This document shows positions 63,944 through 64,000 of a stretch of DNA of 64,000 nucleotides, piece by piece. Position 1 is the first letter of the stretch. Each line of letters begins with the position of its first letter. A program made the translations under genes and the position numbers. The stretch is from the NCBI GenBank assembly GCA_016235815.1, contig JACRIM010000058.1:243595-307594 (forward strand), written 5' to 3'. This DNA is from Planctomycetota bacterium (lineage in GTDB: Bacteria > Planctomycetota > Phycisphaerae > UBA1845 > UTPLA1). Under the pieces are notes generated by a model. It searched no databases, had not been told where the DNA came from, and saw only the letters and a list, made by a program, of their open reading frames with translations.

Positions 63944-64000
63944 ATGGGACGTGGGATCAAGTTGACCGAGGCGGAGCGCGAGGCCTTGGACTTGCTTCGG
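63944..64000 (+). CDS. Start of a gene cut by the window edge, possible transposase
   Basis: ATG 63944 has GGGAGG shortly upstream and opens 19 codons reading MGRGIKLTEAEREALDLLR. A short helix of the type LTxxEReaLexLxR is common at the N terminus of IS630-like transposases and related helix-turn-helix proteins. Only 19 residues are visible, so both the gene and the family call are tentative. Confidence 0.35.
   Translation, partial: MGRGIKLTEAEREALDLLR

Overview
The window looks like a chromosomal segment of a GC-rich bacterium of the phylum Planctomycetota, probably near the class Phycisphaerae. This is inferred, not proven. The clues are a DUF1571-type lipoprotein, Cys-x-x-Cys-Gly zinc-ribbon tails on membrane proteins, frequent Thr-Thr-Gln-Pro-Ser linkers, two groEL genes around one groES, and a strongly enlarged type II secretion (T2SS) gene set.

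Layout. 1-5 kb: the 3' end of a GspE/PilB secretion ATPase, a beta-hydroxyacid dehydrogenase, a two-component pair and tRNA-Ala(GGC). 5-12 kb: a queuosine-salvage hydrolase, a DUF1571 lipoprotein and a probable polyphosphate locus (SixA phosphatase, CHAD protein, Ppx/GppA phosphatase, two tandem thymidylate-kinase-like proteins, the second lacking the P-loop lysine). 12-14 kb: cysteine dioxygenase overlapping a sulfite-oxidase-type molybdoenzyme, then a zinc-ribbon membrane protein. 14-17 kb (minus strand): tsaD and a carboxy-terminal processing protease. 17-25 kb: two glycosyltransferase-like membrane proteins, a pore-loop-like small membrane protein, a HyuA-like protein and an alkaline-phosphatase-superfamily enzyme.

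25-49 kb (minus strand) is the outstanding region: a T2SS operon read F-G-H-I-J-K-L-M-D, followed by a lipoprotein and a VKOR-DsbA disulfide enzyme. The last secretion gene is one uninterrupted reading frame of about 4,230 codons. It carries roughly 38 secretin N-domain-like repeats and one C-terminal secretin pore domain. It also contains two internal signal-peptide-like segments, as if three genes had been fused in frame. The GspM-like protein is also about three times the usual length. Together these suggest a secretion channel built to cross an unusually deep periplasm, or a processed polyprotein.

49-58 kb: an SdpR/SdpI-like pair with an alpha/beta hydrolase, then a chaperone operon on the minus strand (groEL2-groES-groEL1-dnaJ-grpE-fmdB), closed by a hairpin shared with the convergent hydrolase gene. 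58-64 kb: tRNA-Val(CAC), a phosphohexomutase, and a less conserved end with an unknown protein, a nested inverted repeat, two G-quadruplex motifs, a protein with near-identical 40-residue TPRs, a coiled-coil membrane protein and the first codons of a possible transposase at the window edge.
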